This document shows positions 8,174 to 16,413 of a stretch of DNA of 45,815 nt, piece after piece. The notes below the pieces were generated by a model. The model was not told the DNA's origin and did no database searches. It saw only the letters and a program-made list of their open reading frames with translations. The translations under genes were made by a program, and so were the position numbers. The DNA is from an uncultured Clostridia bacterium (GTDB taxonomy: Bacteria; Bacillota; Clostridia; Christensenellales; UBA1242), in the NCBI GenBank assembly GCA_944381215.1, contig CALWKF010000012.1:1-45815 (forward strand). Direction: 5' to 3'. Numbering within the stretch: the first letter of the stretch is position 1; every line of letters starts with the position of its first letter.

Positions 8174-11100
8174 ATGTTAGAATTTATAATATTTGGAATT
8201 ATAGTCGGTTGTGTATTTATATTTTTACTTTTTGCAGGTATTTGTTATTTGATGAAATCAATGTCTGCAAATCTTTTTCTAGTCAAATTTAATTGCCTAC
8301 TGAATAAAGGTGAATTTATAGATAAGAAAACCATATATAACCTACACAAGAGTTATGCTTTTGCTTATAGACTATTTAACATTTTTCACAATGACATTAT
8401 TGATGACTTTATGTTAACTTATCAAAATTTAGAAGATGAAATTAATAAACATAATGAGCAATTTGTAAAAGATGAAAAAAATAAGTATTTAGAATTGTTT
8501 TCAAACATAGACAATAAATCACTTGATGAACAACAAAAGACCGTTTGTGTTAGAAATCAAAATGCAACCTTAGTTGTTGCAGGAGCAGGAACTGGTAAAA
8601 CTTTAACCATTTGTGGAAAAGTTAAGTATTTACTCAGTAAAGGAATAAATGCTAATGAAGTGCTTTTAATATCATTTACAAATAAGGCTTGTGATGAATT
8701 ATCTGAAAGACTAAAAAAGATAAGCAATGCAAATATCTCAGCTCAAACATTTCACAAGTTCGCCCTAAATGTAATTGATGAAAAATTAAAGATTGCTGAT
8801 GAAAATTATGCTAATAGAATTATTGGTGAAATTTTTAAAGATTTAGTAAATAACGATTTTGAATTTCAAGCTATGTTTTTAGAAGAATTAGAATGCGAGT
8901 ATGTAAAATATTTAAAAGAACAAAGTGAGCAGGAAAAACACAATGTTGAAATCAAAGAATTATTAGATAGAAATAGTGAACTAAAATTTTTAAAAGATTT
9001 AGAACATATAGATATAGGCGATACATTAACAACATTTAACAAAGAAAAAGTTAAAAGTTCATATGAAAGAACTATTGCAAATGTGCTTTATTTGTTGGGT
9101 ATCAAATACGAGTATGAAAGTTTTTATCAAACTGATTTAGAAATAGACAAAAAACACGAGTGGCTAAAAACATATAAACCTGATTTTTACTTGCCAGAAT
9201 TTAATATTTATATTGAGCATTTTGCAAATCCTAATTGGTTTCAAGACAAAGATAAAAGAGTAAAATATAAAAAGCAAATGCGAGATAAAATAAAGGCTCA
9301 CAGAAAATATAAGACAAATTTAATTTGCTCATATTCTAATTATGGCAAAGCCCTTATTAAAAAGCTATTAGAAAATTTAAAGAAATACAGCATTAATGTA
9401 AATATTGATATTCAAGAAATACTAAACAATACTGAGCAGTTAAAAGAAATAGATTTTATTCATAGCAAAATTAAAAACTTTCAAACTTTCATTAAATTGT
9501 TTAAAAACAATAATTACACAGCCGATAAATTTCAAACATTTAATGATAGAAGCAACTTTATAAACATGGTTGAGAAAATATATTTGTTATATCAAAAGCA
9601 TTTAAAAGAAAACAATATCCTAGATTTTGAAGACATTATTAATAAAGCAAATCGTAAATTATCACGATATAAATCACAACAAAACAAATACAAATATGTA
9701 ATTGTTGATGAATATCAAGACGTGTCTAAAAACAAAGTGGACCTTTTAAACCAGTTAATCCGAATATATGATTGCAAATTATTGTGTGTTGGCGATGACT
9801 GGCAATCTATTTATAGATTTGCGGGAAGTGATACAAATTTATTTACTAGTTTTGAAAAGTATATTAATTTTAGCGAATTACTAAAAATAGAAACAACTTA
9901 TAGAAACTCACAAGAATTAATAAATGCAAGTAGTTATTTTATACAAAAGAACAATGCACAAATAAAGAAACAACTTACCTCTAATAAACATATTTCAAAA
10001 CCAATACTTGTTGATTATGTAGAATATTCGGAATTTAAAACAATAGTAAACTTATCTGAACAAGATAAAAAGAATATTAAAAAATCTCCAAAACTAATAC
10101 TGATAAAAGACGATGCAAGAATTAAAAAAATTATTAAGTTTTTAGATATTGCTATAACCAAAAACTACAAAGATATTTTGATACTTGGAAGAAATAATTT
10201 TGATATTGAGATATTTGAGGCTTTACCTTATGCGATGCCAAACTTATTTAAAAAAGACCAGTCAAATTATGATATAAATGTGTTGGAATATAAAAGTTTA
10301 AAATTAACTTGTATGACAATACACAAAAGCAAAGGGCTTGAGGCAGATGCAGTAGTATTGTGGAATGTAAGAGAGGGAGTTCGAGGGCTACCCGATACAA
10401 AAGGCGATGAAGAAGAATTAAAACACGTTTTAACTCAACCTGACAATATGGACTATGCAGAAGACCGAAGATTGTTTTATGTCGCTCTAACAAGAACAAG
10501 AAATGAAGTTTTAATTATTGCATTAAATGGGCATTTATCTTCTTTTGTTAATGAATTGATAAACAATCAAAGTCAATATATAGCAACTAATAAGGCACTA
10601 TGTCAAAAATGTGGTGCAGAAATGATTTTCTATAAAGAGTATAATTTTTATGGTTGCTCAAACTATAGATTGACAGGTTGTGATTATAAAATTCAAAATG
10701 CTAAAGATTTCTTATATACCCAAGACTTACCAATACCAATGTATCAATCAAAATTTGTTTCTATTAATGAAACATTAAAACATAAACCTGCCAAAGAACT
10801 ATTAAAACAAGCTAAAGTTAGTAAACCAATTACCGAAGAAAACAAAAATATTATTGAAGATTTTTTAAATGGTTTTACTTATTATGCGTTATCACAAAAA
10901 TATTTATTATATATTAAAGACATTAAAGAAATTTTAAAAAATCACAATGTTATTGATGAATACGAACACATAACAAAAGAATATTCAAAAAAATATAAAC
11001 CTAAAAAAGAAGATACTTTTGTTTGTGGTTGGCTAACTGAAAGTATATATAATGAGTGGCTTGCAAAAGGGTTAATCGCCAAAAAGTATAAAGAACGAAA

Positions 11101-11443
11101 TAAAGAAAAGTACAAACAAGAAAAAGAACATTTAGCAAAGTTAAAGAAAAAAGTATTTATAAATAAAGATATTGAAATAACACACCCAGATATTGAGGGA
11201 GTTTGGAAAATTAGAATATTAGCAATAGAATATGAATATATTGCTAAGCCTAATGGAAATCCAGCAATATTTAATCAACAAAATTATGATAGAATTCGTA
11301 TTTGTAAAGCAAACATCAAAGAAAATACTATCGCAGAGGATACACCTCTAGCACAGGCTCTATTAGATAAATTTGAGGGCGAAGAATATTCTTATAGTAT
11401 AGGAAATAAAACAATAACTGGAAAAATTGTTAAAGTTTACTAA
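8174..11443 (+). CDS. Membrane-anchored UvrD-like helicase with PD-(D/E)XK-like insertion
   Basis: A 1089-residue superfamily I helicase. The order is: membrane helix at about residues 2-27; Walker A VVAGAGTGKT near 132-141; TFHKFA motif; a restriction-nuclease-like insertion near 310-400 (KPDFYLPEFNIYIEHF, then a Lys-rich helix and TNLICSYS); motif II VIVDEYQD near 511; motif III GDDWQSIYRFAGSD near 539; motif IV TTYRN; motif V TIHKSKGLEAD near 714; motif VI FYVALTRTR near 768; and a four-Cys topoisomerase-type zinc finger near 809-840. The C-terminal 250 residues are Lys-rich and unassigned. This architecture is related to HelD/helicase IV-like proteins seen in mobile and defence regions. 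It would unwind DNA, and the insertion suggests nicking or binding. The gene is markedly AT-richer than its neighbours. Confidence 0.85.
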   Translation: MLEFIIFGIIVGCVFIFLLFAGICYLMKSMSANLFLVKFNCLLNKGEFIDKKTIYNLHKSYAFAYRLFNIFHNDIIDDFMLTYQNLEDEINKHNEQFVKDEKNKYLELFSNIDNKSLDEQQKTVCVRNQNATLVVAGAGTGKTLTICGKVKYLLSKGINANEVLLISFTNKACDELSERLKKISNANISAQTFHKFALNVIDEKLKIADENYANRIIGEIFKDLVNNDFEFQAMFLEELECEYVKYLKEQSEQEKHNVEIKELLDRNSELKFLKDLEHIDIGDTLTTFNKEKVKSSYERTIANVLYLLGIKYEYESFYQTDLEIDKKHEWLKTYKPDFYLPEFNIYIEHFANPNWFQDKDKRVKYKKQMRDKIKAHRKYKTNLICSYSNYGKALIKKLLENLKKYSINVNIDIQEILNNTEQLKEIDFIHSKIKNFQTFIKLFKNNNYTADKFQTFNDRSNFINMVEKIYLLYQKHLKENNILDFEDIINKANRKLSRYKSQQNKYKYVIVDEYQDVSKNKVDLLNQLIRIYDCKLLCVGDDWQSIYRFAGSDTNLFTSFEKYINFSELLKIETTYRNSQELINASSYFIQKNNAQIKKQLTSNKHISKPILVDYVEYSEFKTIVNLSEQDKKNIKKSPKLILIKDDARIKKIIKFLDIAITKNYKDILILGRNNFDIEIFEALPYAMPNLFKKDQSNYDINVLEYKSLKLTCMTIHKSKGLEADAVVLWNVREGVRGLPDTKGDEEELKHVLTQPDNMDYAEDRRLFYVALTRTRNEVLIIALNGHLSSFVNELINNQSQYIATNKALCQKCGAEMIFYKEYNFYGCSNYRLTGCDYKIQNAKDFLYTQDLPIPMYQSKFVSINETLKHKPAKELLKQAKVSKPITEENKNIIEDFLNGFTYYALSQKYLLYIKDIKEILKNHNVIDEYEHITKEYSKKYKPKKEDTFVCGWLTESIYNEWLAKGLIAKKYKERNKEKYKQEKEHLAKLKKKVFINKDIEITHPDIEGVWKIRILAIEYEYIAKPNGNPAIFNQQNYDRIRICKANIKENTIAEDTPLAQALLDKFEGEEYSYSIGNKTITGKIVKVY

Positions 11444-11617
11444 CGACGACCATAAGGACTTATTTATATTTAAAAGTGGTAGAAATATAATTATTGTTAT
11501 TTTAAAACCCACCCCCGTCAATATAACATTCTATTTATTCTATCCTCCTCCCGCCCCCCTTACACAAGGGGGAGGCAAGCTCTGAAGATATAAATTGTTT
11601 GGTGGTAGAATTGACAC
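11444..11617. other. Non-coding stretch with GC-rich hairpin
   Basis: No gene is seen. CCCCCTT (11555-11561) pairs with AAGGGGG (11566-11572) in a local GC-rich island (CCTCCTCCCGCCCCCCTT) that stands out in AT-rich DNA. There is no T-run, so it is a weak terminator candidate. It resembles the C/T-G/A hairpin intergenic repeats common in gut Clostridia. Confidence 0.5.
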
Positions 11618-11768
11618 TTGTTATTATATCCCCGTCGGCATTTAGTAAGTAGCACTGCAACTGCAAGAACCCATCAAGGTAGTTTTGCTAAAGCAAACTC
11701 CACCTTGACCGAACCTTTTGACAGTGCTTAAAGGCACAATTAGGCGACGGGGATATAAATAATAACAA
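11618..11768. repeat. 151-bp nested inverted-repeat element
   Basis: The outer arms are TTGTTATTATATCCCCGTCG (11618-11637) and its complement, interrupted by a 4-nt insertion (11745-11768). Inside, GCACTG (11652-11657) pairs with CAGTGC (11722-11727), and TCAAGGT-GTTTTGC pairs with GCAAACT-ACCTTGA (11674-11708). The element could be a small non-autonomous mobile element or a structured RNA. No coding frame fits it. Confidence 0.65.
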
Positions 11769-11806
11769 TATGGCATAATGGGCGATTATGGGCTTATTTT
11801 AACACG

Positions 11807-11842
11807 AACAAAAAGCAGTAAAATTAATTACTGCTTTTTGTT
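11807..11842. terminator. Strong symmetric terminator
   Basis: AACAAAAAGCAGTAA pairs with TTACTGCTTTTTGTT around a 6-nt loop, with A- and T-runs on both sides. It closes the helicase side on the plus strand and the recombinase-like remnant on the minus strand. Confidence 0.8.
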
Positions 11843-11967
11843 ATTGTATTACACGATTTTAATTTGCTTTTATTTTGATACATTTCATTATCTTCTAATC
11901 TAAAAGTGATAGCAAAACCACCTTTGAAGAAATAAAATTTATCAATTAAGTTCGTATAATCCTGTAT
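11824..11967 (-). pseudogene. C-terminal ORF remnant fused to tRNA-Arg 3' end
   Basis: On the minus strand an open frame runs straight out of the tRNA-Arg CCA end for 47 codons to a TAA (segments DYTNLIDKFYFFKGG and FAITFRLEDNEMYQ). It has no start codon and is coding-like in composition. It looks like the C-terminus of a longer protein, possibly a site-specific recombinase, cut at the tRNA. Family membership is a guess from its place beside the tRNA. It could be chance. Confidence 0.35.
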
Positions 11968-12044
11968 TGGTGCGCCATAAGAGGCTCGAACTCCTAACCT
12001 TTGGTTCCGTAGACCAACGCTCTATCCAATTGAGCTAATGGCGC
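11968..12044 (-). tRNA. tRNA-Arg(ACG)
   Basis: A complete cloverleaf on the minus strand: 7-bp acceptor GCGCCAT/ATGGCGC, D-stem GCTC/GAGC, anticodon stem TTGGT/ACCAA with loop CTACGGA (anticodon ACG), T-loop TTCGAGC, discriminator A, and an encoded CCA at 11968-11970. The ACG anticodon is normally edited to ICG and reads CGN codons. Its 3' end faces the AT-rich island, the usual orientation for a tRNA used as an integration target. Confidence 0.95.
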
Positions 12045-12123
12045 ATAGATTACTTTTATAGTTGAATGTTGTAAACCATGCTCTAATGTTTGCGCGAATG
12101 CACTTTTTTAAGAGTACTTATTT

Positions 12124-12152
12124 AGTATATAACTTTGGCGGGCTTTTGTCAA
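12124..12152 (-). promoter_or_regulatory. Promoter of tRNA-Arg
   Basis: On the minus strand TTGACA (12147-12152) and TATACT (12124-12129) have a 17-bp spacer, leaving a leader of about 70 nt before the tRNA. Confidence 0.75.
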
Positions 12153-12182
12153 TAATTTTTAAGAAAAAAATTACGAAACATA

Positions 12183-12239
12183 AAAAAATACGCCACAAAA
12201 AACCTATACATAAACATTTTTATGAATAGTGTGACGTAT
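12183..12239 (-). terminator. Terminator of ankyrin gene
   Basis: On the minus strand ATACGTCACA (12230-12239) pairs with TGTGGCGTAT (12189-12198) across a long loop, followed by a run of seven T. Confidence 0.65.
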
Positions 12240-12261
12240 AAAAAAGCGAATTTTTGTAAAA

Positions 12262-12975
12262 TTATGAAATTTTGTGTACTACTTCAGCCTCGTTCATTAA
12301 ATTGCGAATAAAATTGTGCTCGACCGAATCTAGTTCTCCTTTCTTAAAATGCAGAAGGTACTTGTGATTATTTTCCTTTGCGTAAATTTTAGGGTCGACC
12401 CCTTGCGCCTCCAACTTTTCCATTAAAAGTGCCATGAATGGTTCGGCAAACTTATAGTTCCTCAATCTCATCAAGGTCAAAATATCGAAGGCCCAGTGGC
12501 TATCGATTGGCTCGTCAATGTAGCTTAGGACTGATGCAAAGATTCTCGGGTCAGGCTTTTTCGCAAAAATACAATACTGAAAAGTATCATTAAACGGGTC
12601 CAAGGCGTCAATTGTAGGTTTTGCCCCAGCCGAAAGTAGCAACTGCACGCGCTCGACATCGCCCTTTTCGATTGCTTGATGCAAAAAACTCGGCAAGTAC
12701 TCACGACGCTTTAACTTATTTGCCGAGTACTCCTCAAAGTATGCGTAATTAAGTGGCAGACCTAGGTTGATCAACTCCATAAACTTTCGATTGTCGCGCG
12801 TCCAAAGCGCACGGCTAATCAAATCACTTTCCTGAAATTCGTCTATAGAGAGTAACTCAGTGCGGAACTCGCGAATACACTGGTCCTTTAAGCCAAGCGA
12901 TGTCCACTTGCCGTCTATAAACTCTTTGTACTCGTCGAAATTCAAGTTATGATAAAAAAATTGTCCTTTGTCCAT
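12262..12975 (-). CDS. Ankyrin-repeat protein
   Basis: A 237-residue soluble protein. One clear ankyrin repeat lies at about residues 94-123 (PSFLHQAIEKGDVERVQLLLSAGAKPTI in part), with a degenerate one before it (SRALWTRDNRKFMELINLG). Ankyrin repeats mediate protein-protein contacts; the partner is unknown. The C-terminal third is helical and charged, without an assigned domain. The ribosome site AAAAGGGG precedes the ATG. It diverges from the 171-residue membrane protein at 13240, and the shared 264-bp spacer holds three copies of the GCATAGTA repeat. A terminator follows at 12183-12239. Confidence 0.75.
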   Translation of the reverse strand: MDKGQFFYHNLNFDEYKEFIDGKWTSLGLKDQCIREFRTELLSIDEFQESDLISRALWTRDNRKFMELINLGLPLNYAYFEEYSANKLKRREYLPSFLHQAIEKGDVERVQLLLSAGAKPTIDALDPFNDTFQYCIFAKKPDPRIFASVLSYIDEPIDSHWAFDILTLMRLRNYKFAEPFMALLMEKLEAQGVDPKIYAKENNHKYLLHFKKGELDSVEHNFIRNLMNEAEVVHKIS

Positions 12976-13086
12976 AATATTCCCCTTTTGTGTTGTGTGT
13001 ACTATTTTAGCATAAAAAGGCGTCCGTGTAAAGAGTGAATTGAAAAATAGTTTCTAATTAACTATTAAGTATTTTCTAGTAAAACA

Positions 13087-13187
13087 TTGCATAGTACTCT
13101 AAAAATCGTTGCATAGTACTAAAAATTAATTAAAAAAATAGAAATTTATCTACTTTTTGCTAAAAAATATAAAAAATGCATAGTATT
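13087..13187. repeat. Three direct GCATAGTA repeats in divergent promoter region
   Basis: TTGCATAGTACT at 13087-13098 and 13109-13120 (22 bp apart), and ATGCATAGTATT at 13176-13187, which overlaps the -35 box of the next promoter. The same orientation and the promoter overlap suggest that this set could work as an operator as well as a repeat. Confidence 0.8.
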
Positions 13188-13214
13188 GACAAACACAACT
13201 AGAAATGATATAAT
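13186..13214 (+). promoter_or_regulatory. Consensus sigma-A promoter
   Basis: TTGACA at 13186-13191 and TATAAT at 13209-13214 with a 17-bp spacer, upstream of the gene at 13240. Both boxes are perfect consensus, so expression is probably strong unless repressed. Confidence 0.9.
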
Positions 13215-13239
13215 ATAGGCGATAAAAGGATGGAGAATT

Positions 13240-13755
13240 ATGGATTTTTTTAAGAAAATGTCAGCACTTGGTGGTGGTGCAGACCACAGCGATGACGAAA
13301 GCCCTGCTAACTACCACCACATTGTCGATGTGAATGGCAAGAAAAAGATTGTGGACGACATGACCCTTGATAACATCACCGACAACATTAATAGCGTCAA
13401 TGACCAAATAGGGCAAAACCGCGGGGACTGGGTGGAATACTGCCTAACTTATTCTAGGTGGTTATCCGCATGGGCTGGTGCTTCCGCACTTACGCTAGGC
13501 TCTTCGGTAATTTCACTTGTTACTCACACCCCACAAACCGCATTACCTATGATTGCTCTTTATGGTGTTTTTACGGGTGTGTGCGGTGTGTGCGCTTTGC
13601 GTTCCAAAAAGCAGATGCAGGAATTTGACGAGGAATACGACAAACTAGTAGAGTATCGAAATAATGAAGCTAACAAATATGAGGTGCAACAACAAATTAT
13701 TGCGAACAATCTTCAATCAATTGAAAAGAGCCACGAAATCAACCCATATAGATAA
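13240..13755 (+). CDS. Two-helix membrane protein, unknown function
   Basis: A 171-residue protein. Residues 1-65 are polar and acidic. Two hydrophobic helices at about 70-92 and 98-116 are joined by a short HTPQTALP loop. The last 50 residues are a charged, probably coiled-coil helix (QMQEFDEEYDKLVEYRNN). It would sit as a hairpin in the membrane with both ends in the cytoplasm. No family is recognised. It has a perfect promoter and a GGATGGAGAATT ribosome site. The terminator stem at 13724-13767 begins inside the last codons, leaving almost no 3' leader. Confidence 0.7.
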   Translation: MDFFKKMSALGGGADHSDDESPANYHHIVDVNGKKKIVDDMTLDNITDNINSVNDQIGQNRGDWVEYCLTYSRWLSAWAGASALTLGSSVISLVTHTPQTALPMIALYGVFTGVCGVCALRSKKQMQEFDEEYDKLVEYRNNEANKYEVQQQIIANNLQSIEKSHEINPYR

Positions 13756-13767
13756 GTGGCTTTTTTT
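13724..13767 (+). terminator. Terminator overlapping gene end
   Basis: AAAAGAGCCAC pairs with GTGGCTTTTTTT, with seven T at 13761-13767. The left arm lies in the coding sequence of the 171-residue membrane protein. Confidence 0.75.
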
Positions 13768-13869
13768 ATTAATTAATATAGACAATCGACAACCTAAAAG
13801 CTTAAATTAATATAAAAACACGAAAAATTATAAAAAAATACCAAAAAAATTGATAAAAAGGAGATTTTT

Positions 13870-16155
13870 ATGGAAATTTTAGCTCCATGTGGCGATGAGA
13901 AAAGTTTTTTCGCCGCGATAAATAATGGTGCTGATGCGATATATCTCGGGCTTGGAAACTTCAACGCGCGTGCAAAATCTACGTTTTTCACGACTGAAAA
14001 TATACGTAAATACATCGAAATTGCGCACACTTTCGGCGTAAAAGTGTATATAACTACCAATACTTTGCTGAAAGACGCTGAAATTCCTGCGTTTTTGGAG
14101 TTTGCGAAAAAGTGCGTAGAGGCGCGCGCAGATGCCTTTATAATTCAAGATTTGGCAGTAGCAAAGATACTGCGCGAGGCGTTTAACGATGTTGAGTTGC
14201 ATGCGAGCACACAAATGGGTATCAACAATGTGGCGGGAGCGAAGATTGCGAAAAAACTTGGTTTTGCACGAGTTGTGCTTGCGCGCGAGACGAAGCTTGA
14301 GGACATCAAAGCCATTAAGCGCGAAACAGGGCTCGAAATTGAGTATTTTGTGCAAGGGGCACTTTGCGTGTCGTACAGTGGGAACTGCTATTTGAGTGCG
14401 CACGAATTTCACAAAAGTGGCAACAGGGGCGAATGTATGCAACCGTGCAGACTCCCCTACACCGCTTCAATCAATAATAAGGTTTTGGGAGAGGGCTACC
14501 TCCTGTCTCCTCGCGACCTAAGTTTACTTGAAAATTTAGCCGAATTAAAAGAGGCTGGGGTTGATAGCCTCAAAATTGAAGGCAGGCTCAGGCGCGCTGG
14601 TTATGTGGCACAAAGTGTAAAAAGTTTTCGGCATGCCGTCGATGCACTCGAAAATACTGAAAAAATTGATATAAATACCGAAAAATATGCGCTTAAAAAA
14701 GTTTTTTCGCGTGGCGACTTCAACACGCGCGCGTACTTAGATAATGGCGTACCAAATGATGTGATTAACCCCAAAATTCAAAATCACTTGGGAGTAAAAG
14801 TTGGCACTGTCGAGCGCGTTGAAAAATTTAAGGACCTCTACCGCGTGTGGCTAAAATGTGAACACCCCGTGCACTCTGGCGACGGACTTAAATTTTTAGA
14901 TAATAATGAAAATGAATGTGCCAGTCTTGGTGTTGGTAATGTGGAAAATTTGGGAAATAACCGCTACATAATTTACACAAAAAATCGACTAAAATCAGGG
15001 CTCGAAGTTTATTTAACACTAGATAGTGAAAATGAAAATAATTTATTAAAAAATCAACGAAAAATAACCGTAAATGCGCACGTAATTGCACACGAAAATC
15101 AGCCACTCGAAATTGAATTTTTTACAACTAGAAATAACGAAAAAATTACTGGAAAATTTGTTTCAAATTTTATGTGTGAAAGAGCAAAAAATGCACCCAC
15201 GAATGAGGCGGAAATTTTATCGCAAATTAGCAAATTAAATGACACAAATTTTACACTTAATAAGGCCGAAATTGATGCTGAAAATGTGTTTATTCCAAAA
15301 TCGATAATTAATGAAGCGCGACGTGAGGCAATTAGTAAATTACAGCAAGATTTAATAAATTTACATGAAAAACGCATAAAAAGTGCATTTAATCAGCAAA
15401 AATACAGTACTATGCAACACTTTTTGAACAGTTTAGAGAATTTGCATAGTACTGAAATTACAAACAATATTTATATTGTTGATGAAAATTCACTTGAAAA
15501 AATAAGAATAGATTCTTCGTCTCAGGCTACGCGGGACAATGATTTTATTGTTAGCGTTAAAAATCAAGAAGAATTAGTGGCACTTTTCCCTACTGTGTAT
15601 CAATTAGATTTGATTGAAAATGCGCTAAAAAAGTTGCGAAAAAATTACAAAAATTTAGCATTAATTTTACCTGTAATTTCGAATGGAAAAGACTACGAAA
15701 TTTTAAGTAATATTCTCAAAAATTTACCGCCAGAAATTACGCTAATTATTAACAATATTTCGGGTCTAAATTTTATAGATTCTGGGCATAAAATAATTGC
15801 AGGCACTAGTATGAATGTATACAATATTTTAGATGAATTGGAACTAAAAAAACTAGGTGTTGATGCGGTGATTTTTAGTCAAGAAATTATAGACAACTCA
15901 CCCACCCGCTACCACTTTACCAAAGGACATGTAGCACTCATGCATTTTGCTCACTGCCCCTTTAAAACACTATTTAATAACGACTGCGCACAATGTAAAT
16001 TTAGTGAAAATCTTGTCTTAACCGCGCAAAATGGTCATCAATATTTTATAAAACGCACACAGATTTCGCAATGCTACTTTACGATGTACGCAAGCACAAA
16101 ACGCGAAAAAAATTGCGGGAATTTTGGAAATGTAGTTGACCTTCGTTTTGATTAA
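13870..16155 (+). CDS. U32 family protein (RlhA-like hydroxylase)
   Basis: A 761-residue peptidase-U32-family protein. The N-terminal barrel starts MEILAPCGDEKSFFAAINNG and holds the U32 signature EYFVQGALCVSYSGNCYLS, with cysteines near 166 and 173 and then RGECMQPC near 189-194; these usually bind an iron-sulfur cluster. Length and a DUF3656-like C-terminal half point to the RlhA type, which hydroxylates 23S rRNA in E. coli, rather than the shorter tRNA-acting TrhP type. Residues about 512-528 (STMQHFLNSLENLHSTE) are encoded by a perfect 13-bp inverted copy of the GCATAGTAC repeat, in a low-complexity linker. The C-terminal half is Asn-rich and AT-richer. AAGGAG precedes the ATG. Confidence 0.85.
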   Translation: MEILAPCGDEKSFFAAINNGADAIYLGLGNFNARAKSTFFTTENIRKYIEIAHTFGVKVYITTNTLLKDAEIPAFLEFAKKCVEARADAFIIQDLAVAKILREAFNDVELHASTQMGINNVAGAKIAKKLGFARVVLARETKLEDIKAIKRETGLEIEYFVQGALCVSYSGNCYLSAHEFHKSGNRGECMQPCRLPYTASINNKVLGEGYLLSPRDLSLLENLAELKEAGVDSLKIEGRLRRAGYVAQSVKSFRHAVDALENTEKIDINTEKYALKKVFSRGDFNTRAYLDNGVPNDVINPKIQNHLGVKVGTVERVEKFKDLYRVWLKCEHPVHSGDGLKFLDNNENECASLGVGNVENLGNNRYIIYTKNRLKSGLEVYLTLDSENENNLLKNQRKITVNAHVIAHENQPLEIEFFTTRNNEKITGKFVSNFMCERAKNAPTNEAEILSQISKLNDTNFTLNKAEIDAENVFIPKSIINEARREAISKLQQDLINLHEKRIKSAFNQQKYSTMQHFLNSLENLHSTEITNNIYIVDENSLEKIRIDSSSQATRDNDFIVSVKNQEELVALFPTVYQLDLIENALKKLRKNYKNLALILPVISNGKDYEILSNILKNLPPEITLIINNISGLNFIDSGHKIIAGTSMNVYNILDELELKKLGVDAVIFSQEIIDNSPTRYHFTKGHVALMHFAHCPFKTLFNNDCAQCKFSENLVLTAQNGHQYFIKRTQISQCYFTMYASTKREKNCGNFGNVVDLRFD
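15405..15454. repeat. GCATAGTAC palindrome inside the U32 coding sequence
   Basis: CAGTACTATGCAA (15405-15417) and TTGCATAGTACTG (15442-15454) are perfect inverted repeats, 13 bp each, with a 24-nt loop. The reading frame stays open across the element. Confidence 0.9.
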
Positions 16156-16358
16156 AATTAACTATATTAAATAACTCAAATTTTATTAAAAATATTAAGA
16201 AAAAATAATTTAAATTTAAAAAAATATGAAATAAAAAATTTTTTATTTATATAATGAAAATAAAATTTATATATATAAAAAAATTATTCGCGTATTTTTA
16301 GACAAAAAAATTAATTTGTACAAATTTGGGTTACCTGGAATAAAATGCCACAAAACTA

Positions 16359-16387
16359 TTGAATTTTATGTCTAAAAGGTATATAAT
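16359..16387 (+). promoter_or_regulatory. Promoter of mscS-like gene
   Basis: TTGAAT at 16359-16364 and TATAAT at 16382-16387 with a 17-bp spacer. AAAGGAG follows 13 nt before the ATG. Confidence 0.75.
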
Positions 16388-16413
16388 ATTTAAAATTCAC
16401 AAAGGAGAAAATT

